In this document: one piece after another, positions 6,703 to 8,144 of the stretch
Layout of the letters: the number at the start of each line of letters is the position of its first letter
How positions within the stretch are numbered: position 1 is the stretch's first letter
Notes under the pieces: model-generated
Told to the model about the DNA's origin: nothing
Databases searched by the model: none
Seen by the model: the letters and a program-made list of their open reading frames with translations, nothing else
NCBI GenBank assembly: GCA_905234305.1
Contig: CAJOHT010000037.1
Location: 1 to 8,144 of the forward strand
Length of the DNA stretch: 8,144 bases
Direction of reading: 5' to 3'
Origin: an uncultured Ruminococcus sp.
GTDB taxonomy: Bacteria; Bacillota; Clostridia; Oscillospirales; Acutalibacteraceae
Position numbers and translations under genes: made by a program

Positions 6703-7620
6703 GTCAGTCGTAGCCTCTGTCGGATCAGTCGCGCCTGTAGGCTCGGTCGGGTCGGTAGAGGTTGTGCCGTCTGTAGAACTTGTGCTATCTGTATTACCTG
6801 TTTCATTTCCTCCAGGATGTACACTCGGATTTGAAGGTCTTACAGAGGAAGTTGTGCCTGTTTCGTTCCAACCGGGATGATCGCTCGGTCTTGTGTTATT
6901 CGTATTACCTGTATCACCCGTGTTGCCTGTATCGCCTGTATCGCCTGTATTACCTGTATCGCCTGTGTCAGGGTTAACTTTCTTACCGATTACAACGTGA
7001 GTAGGTATTGAACCGTCGCCGTTTAGTACAGTAGTATCGCCGTTAGCGAAGTTGCTGTCCGCAGGCTCGACTACCTCGCAGTCAATAAGAGTTATTCCGC
7101 CGAGGTAATTCGAAACTCCGCCATAATTTATGTTTTCTTTATCATCCGCAACTACGTCGGAATTAATAATTACGAGTTTATCCTTATAATCCCGATCTCC
7201 ATCTCCGAGTATGCCTCCAGCTAATCCTTCGGCATTTACGGTCATATTATCGATCGTCAGCGTAGCGTTTTCGTCGGACGGATAATCTCCGTATTTACGG
7301 TCATAAGTATTTAATAATATACCTGCGTCCCTTGCGGAAGAAACGTTTAAAATTCCTTCGCCCTTAATCGTAGTATTTCTGTGGAAGCATAAGCAAGCAG
7401 TTTTATTTGATGTTGAAATACTTATGTCCTTTGTAACGTCTACGGTTAAGTCCTTCATATCGCTTAATACAGCGCAATTCTTAGTAGCCTCATAATCGCC
7501 CTTAAGATAGAGGGTATTAGCTTCGGAATCGTAGGTAAATAAGCCGTTACCGAGTACGTCGTCTTTATTAATATCGTTAACCTGAACGCCATCGATCCAG
7601 AGCCTGTAGCCCTGAACATC
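6703..7620 (-). CDS. Segment B: 'YRLWIDGVQV' beta domain plus Thr/Asp-rich linker (frame 2 of 3)
   Basis: The segment resumes with DVQGYRLWIDGVQVND, DDVLGNGLFTYD and NTLYLKGDYEA. That pattern (LW..GVQV, then DVLGDG..SYD, then NTLTL) recurs in many exported clostridial proteins. About 170 residues of regularly spaced strand-like stretches follow (LTVDV, ISIST, TTIKGEGILNVSS, ATLTIDNMTVNAEG, KLVIINSDVVAD, ITLIDCEVV), suggesting a right-handed beta-helix or related repeat fold. After HVVIGKKVNPD comes a low-complexity linker of DTG/NTG triplets, two RPS..HPG.NETG units and a TDPTEPTGATDPTEATTD stretch. No catalytic motif is recognisable. An apparent TTG start at 7650 belongs to the wrong side of the frame break and is not a credible translation start. 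Confidence 0.65.
6796..6891 (-). repeat. Two imperfect RPS..HPG.NETG repeats in the linker
   Basis: RPSDHPGWNETG (from 6891) and RPSNPSVHPGGNETG (from 6840) are consecutive divergent copies, with a 3-residue insertion in the second and TTSSV / NTDSTSS between and after. They extend the low-complexity spacer downstream of the DTG array. Confidence 0.6.
6907..6969 (-). repeat. Seven tandem 9-nt units encoding (D/N)-T-G in the surface-protein linker
   Basis: Seven consecutive 9-nt units of the type GGCGATACA / GGTAATACA encode DTG or NTG in the order D D N D D N D; an eighth decayed unit (NTN) follows. Because units are multiples of three, copy number could change by slippage without breaking the frame. 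They act as a flexible, possibly glycosylated spacer between the beta domain and the C-terminal module. Confidence 0.75.
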
Positions 7621-7622
7621 AT

Positions 7623-8144
7623 ATCTACGAGAAGTTCGCCGCGGTTCCAAAGATTAGAGGGGTCATGCTGGATATTCTCGTTATTATGGCGGATAGCGAA
7701 ATAAACTTCCTTACCCGCTAAGTCGGAGGGTATTTCAGCTGTAATTCTTACGTAATTATCGTACTCCTGTCCTAATTCAACAGGTTGATCCTTAAGCTTA
7801 GTCATTAAGCTGAAATCGGGAACAGTTCCCGCCCAGATTTCAATTCCTTCGGGCATCCAGCTTTCAGTCTTAGCGAAGAGAGCTACGTGGCTGTTGCCTG
7901 CGGAAGGAAGCTGAACCGCGGGTGAGATCGCGATATTATCAACGTTCAGATTTTCCTGTCCGCCATACGCGTCGCTGTCGGCTTTCTTAGTAGAATAGGA
8001 GCCGAGCGCGCTCTTACCTTCGGGAATACTTCTGCTTTCGTCGGTATCAGCTTTCGTCGTATAATCTGTCGAGAGTTCCTGAGTCCAGTTATTACCGTCG
8101 CCGTCCTTATCGACGAAGGACCAGCCTTTCGAAACGATATCGCC
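7623..8144 (-). CDS. Segment A: choice-of-anchor J / cleaved-adhesin-like domain (partial, frame 1 of 3)
   Basis: The segment is open from the window edge. It reads GDIVSKGWSFVDKDGDGNNW, then ..KSALGSYS.., VDNIAISPAVQLPSAGNSHVALFAKT, IEIWAGT, an ITAEIPSDLAGKEVYFAIRH stretch and GELLVD. This is the typical course of a choice-of-anchor J or cleaved-adhesin beta-sandwich: GW..D.DGDG.NW, then ISP, then AGK.VY.A.RH, then a terminal (L/I)DDV. Such domains sit in exported adhesins and enzymes of Bacteroidetes and Firmicutes. The expected ending LLVDDV is broken exactly after LLVD; read without correction the frame would run on for about 53 unrelated residues and stop at 7464. The N-terminus and any signal peptide lie beyond the window. 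Confidence 0.7.

Larger units (their letters stand above)
5876..8144 (-). pseudogene. Large secreted/cell-surface multidomain protein, frame broken twice; 5' end outside window
   Basis: About 755 codons of one protein are readable on the - strand, spread over three frames that join end to end. No stop occurs in the used parts. Domain order: choice-of-anchor J/cleaved-adhesin-like beta-sandwich, a beta-rich 'YRLWIDGVQV' domain, a Thr/Asp/Pro-rich linker with tandem repeats, an FN3-like domain and a C-terminal Big_2-like domain. The frame changes at 7621/7622 (two extra bases AT, or one base missing) and near 6703 (one C missing). No LPXTG, SLH or dockerin is seen at the C-terminus, and the N-terminus with any signal peptide is outside. 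The family type is common in gut Clostridia, where such proteins are exported and bind host or plant glycans or proteins; the actual ligand is unknown. The defects may be real decay or assembly errors: the coding texture on both sides is well preserved. Confidence 0.75.

Noticed and set aside
6690..6712. Programmed ribosomal frameshift as an explanation for the break near 6703
   Set aside because: No slippery heptamer or SD-like stimulator is visible at the shift; a simple one-base deletion explains it better.
6898..6969. CRISPR-like or other non-coding repeat array
   Set aside because: The 9-nt units are contiguous, in frame and encode a DTG/NTG linker; there are no spacers.

Overview
The window carries the 3' part of a conserved bacterial translation and RNA-processing operon on the + strand (bases 2 to 5745). 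A large, broken gene for a secreted multidomain protein converges on it from the - strand (8144 down to 5876). The gene order nusA - ylxR (rnpM) - ylxQ (L7Ae family) - infB - rbfA - nrnA (DHH/DHHA1) - truB is the classic Firmicutes arrangement. The protein sequences, the moderate GC content and the FN3 plus Ig-like (Big_2) tail of the secreted protein suggest a Clostridia lineage, most likely a gut or rumen Ruminococcus/Oscillospiraceae-type organism. That placement is inference from family resemblance, since no search was run.

Region 1 (2-3404): the end of nusA, then ylxR and ylxQ, both with TTG starts, then infB. Genes are butted or overlap by 8 nt (ylxR/ylxQ) and 14 nt (ylxQ/infB), which implies one transcript and coupled translation. 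Products: NusA (pausing, termination, antitermination), RnpM (RNase P modulator in Bacillus), a K-turn-binding L7Ae-type protein and initiation factor IF2.

Region 2 (3405-3582): the only real gap inside the operon, 178 nt. It holds an imperfect inverted repeat just after infB, a weak promoter-like pair and the strong Shine-Dalgarno of rbfA. It could be an internal processing, promoter or regulatory point.

Region 3 (3583-5745): rbfA, nrnA and truB overlap by 11 and 4 nt. They cover 30S maturation, nano-RNA/pAp turnover and tRNA psi55 modification. The operon stops after truB; the ribF gene that commonly follows is absent here.

Region 4 (5746-5875): 130 nt between convergent genes, with two hairpins. 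The second is a perfect 15-bp stem with T-rich flanks on both strands, a good bidirectional terminator.

Region 5 (5876-8144, - strand): the C-terminal ~755 codons of a cell-surface or secreted protein. In order: choice-of-anchor J/cleaved-adhesin-like domain, a 'YRLWIDGVQV' repeat-rich beta domain, a Thr/Asp/Asn/Pro-rich linker with 9-nt tandem repeats, an FN3-like domain and a Big_2-like domain with an extremely lysine-rich composition. The reading frame is broken twice, at 7621/7622 and near 6703. Each break can be mended by a small indel, so this is a recent pseudogene, a variable gene or a sequence with assembly errors. I see no clear undescribed system. The most interesting items are the two frame breaks at module boundaries, the charge split of the surface protein, the infB-rbfA gap and the paired TTG starts of ylxR/ylxQ.
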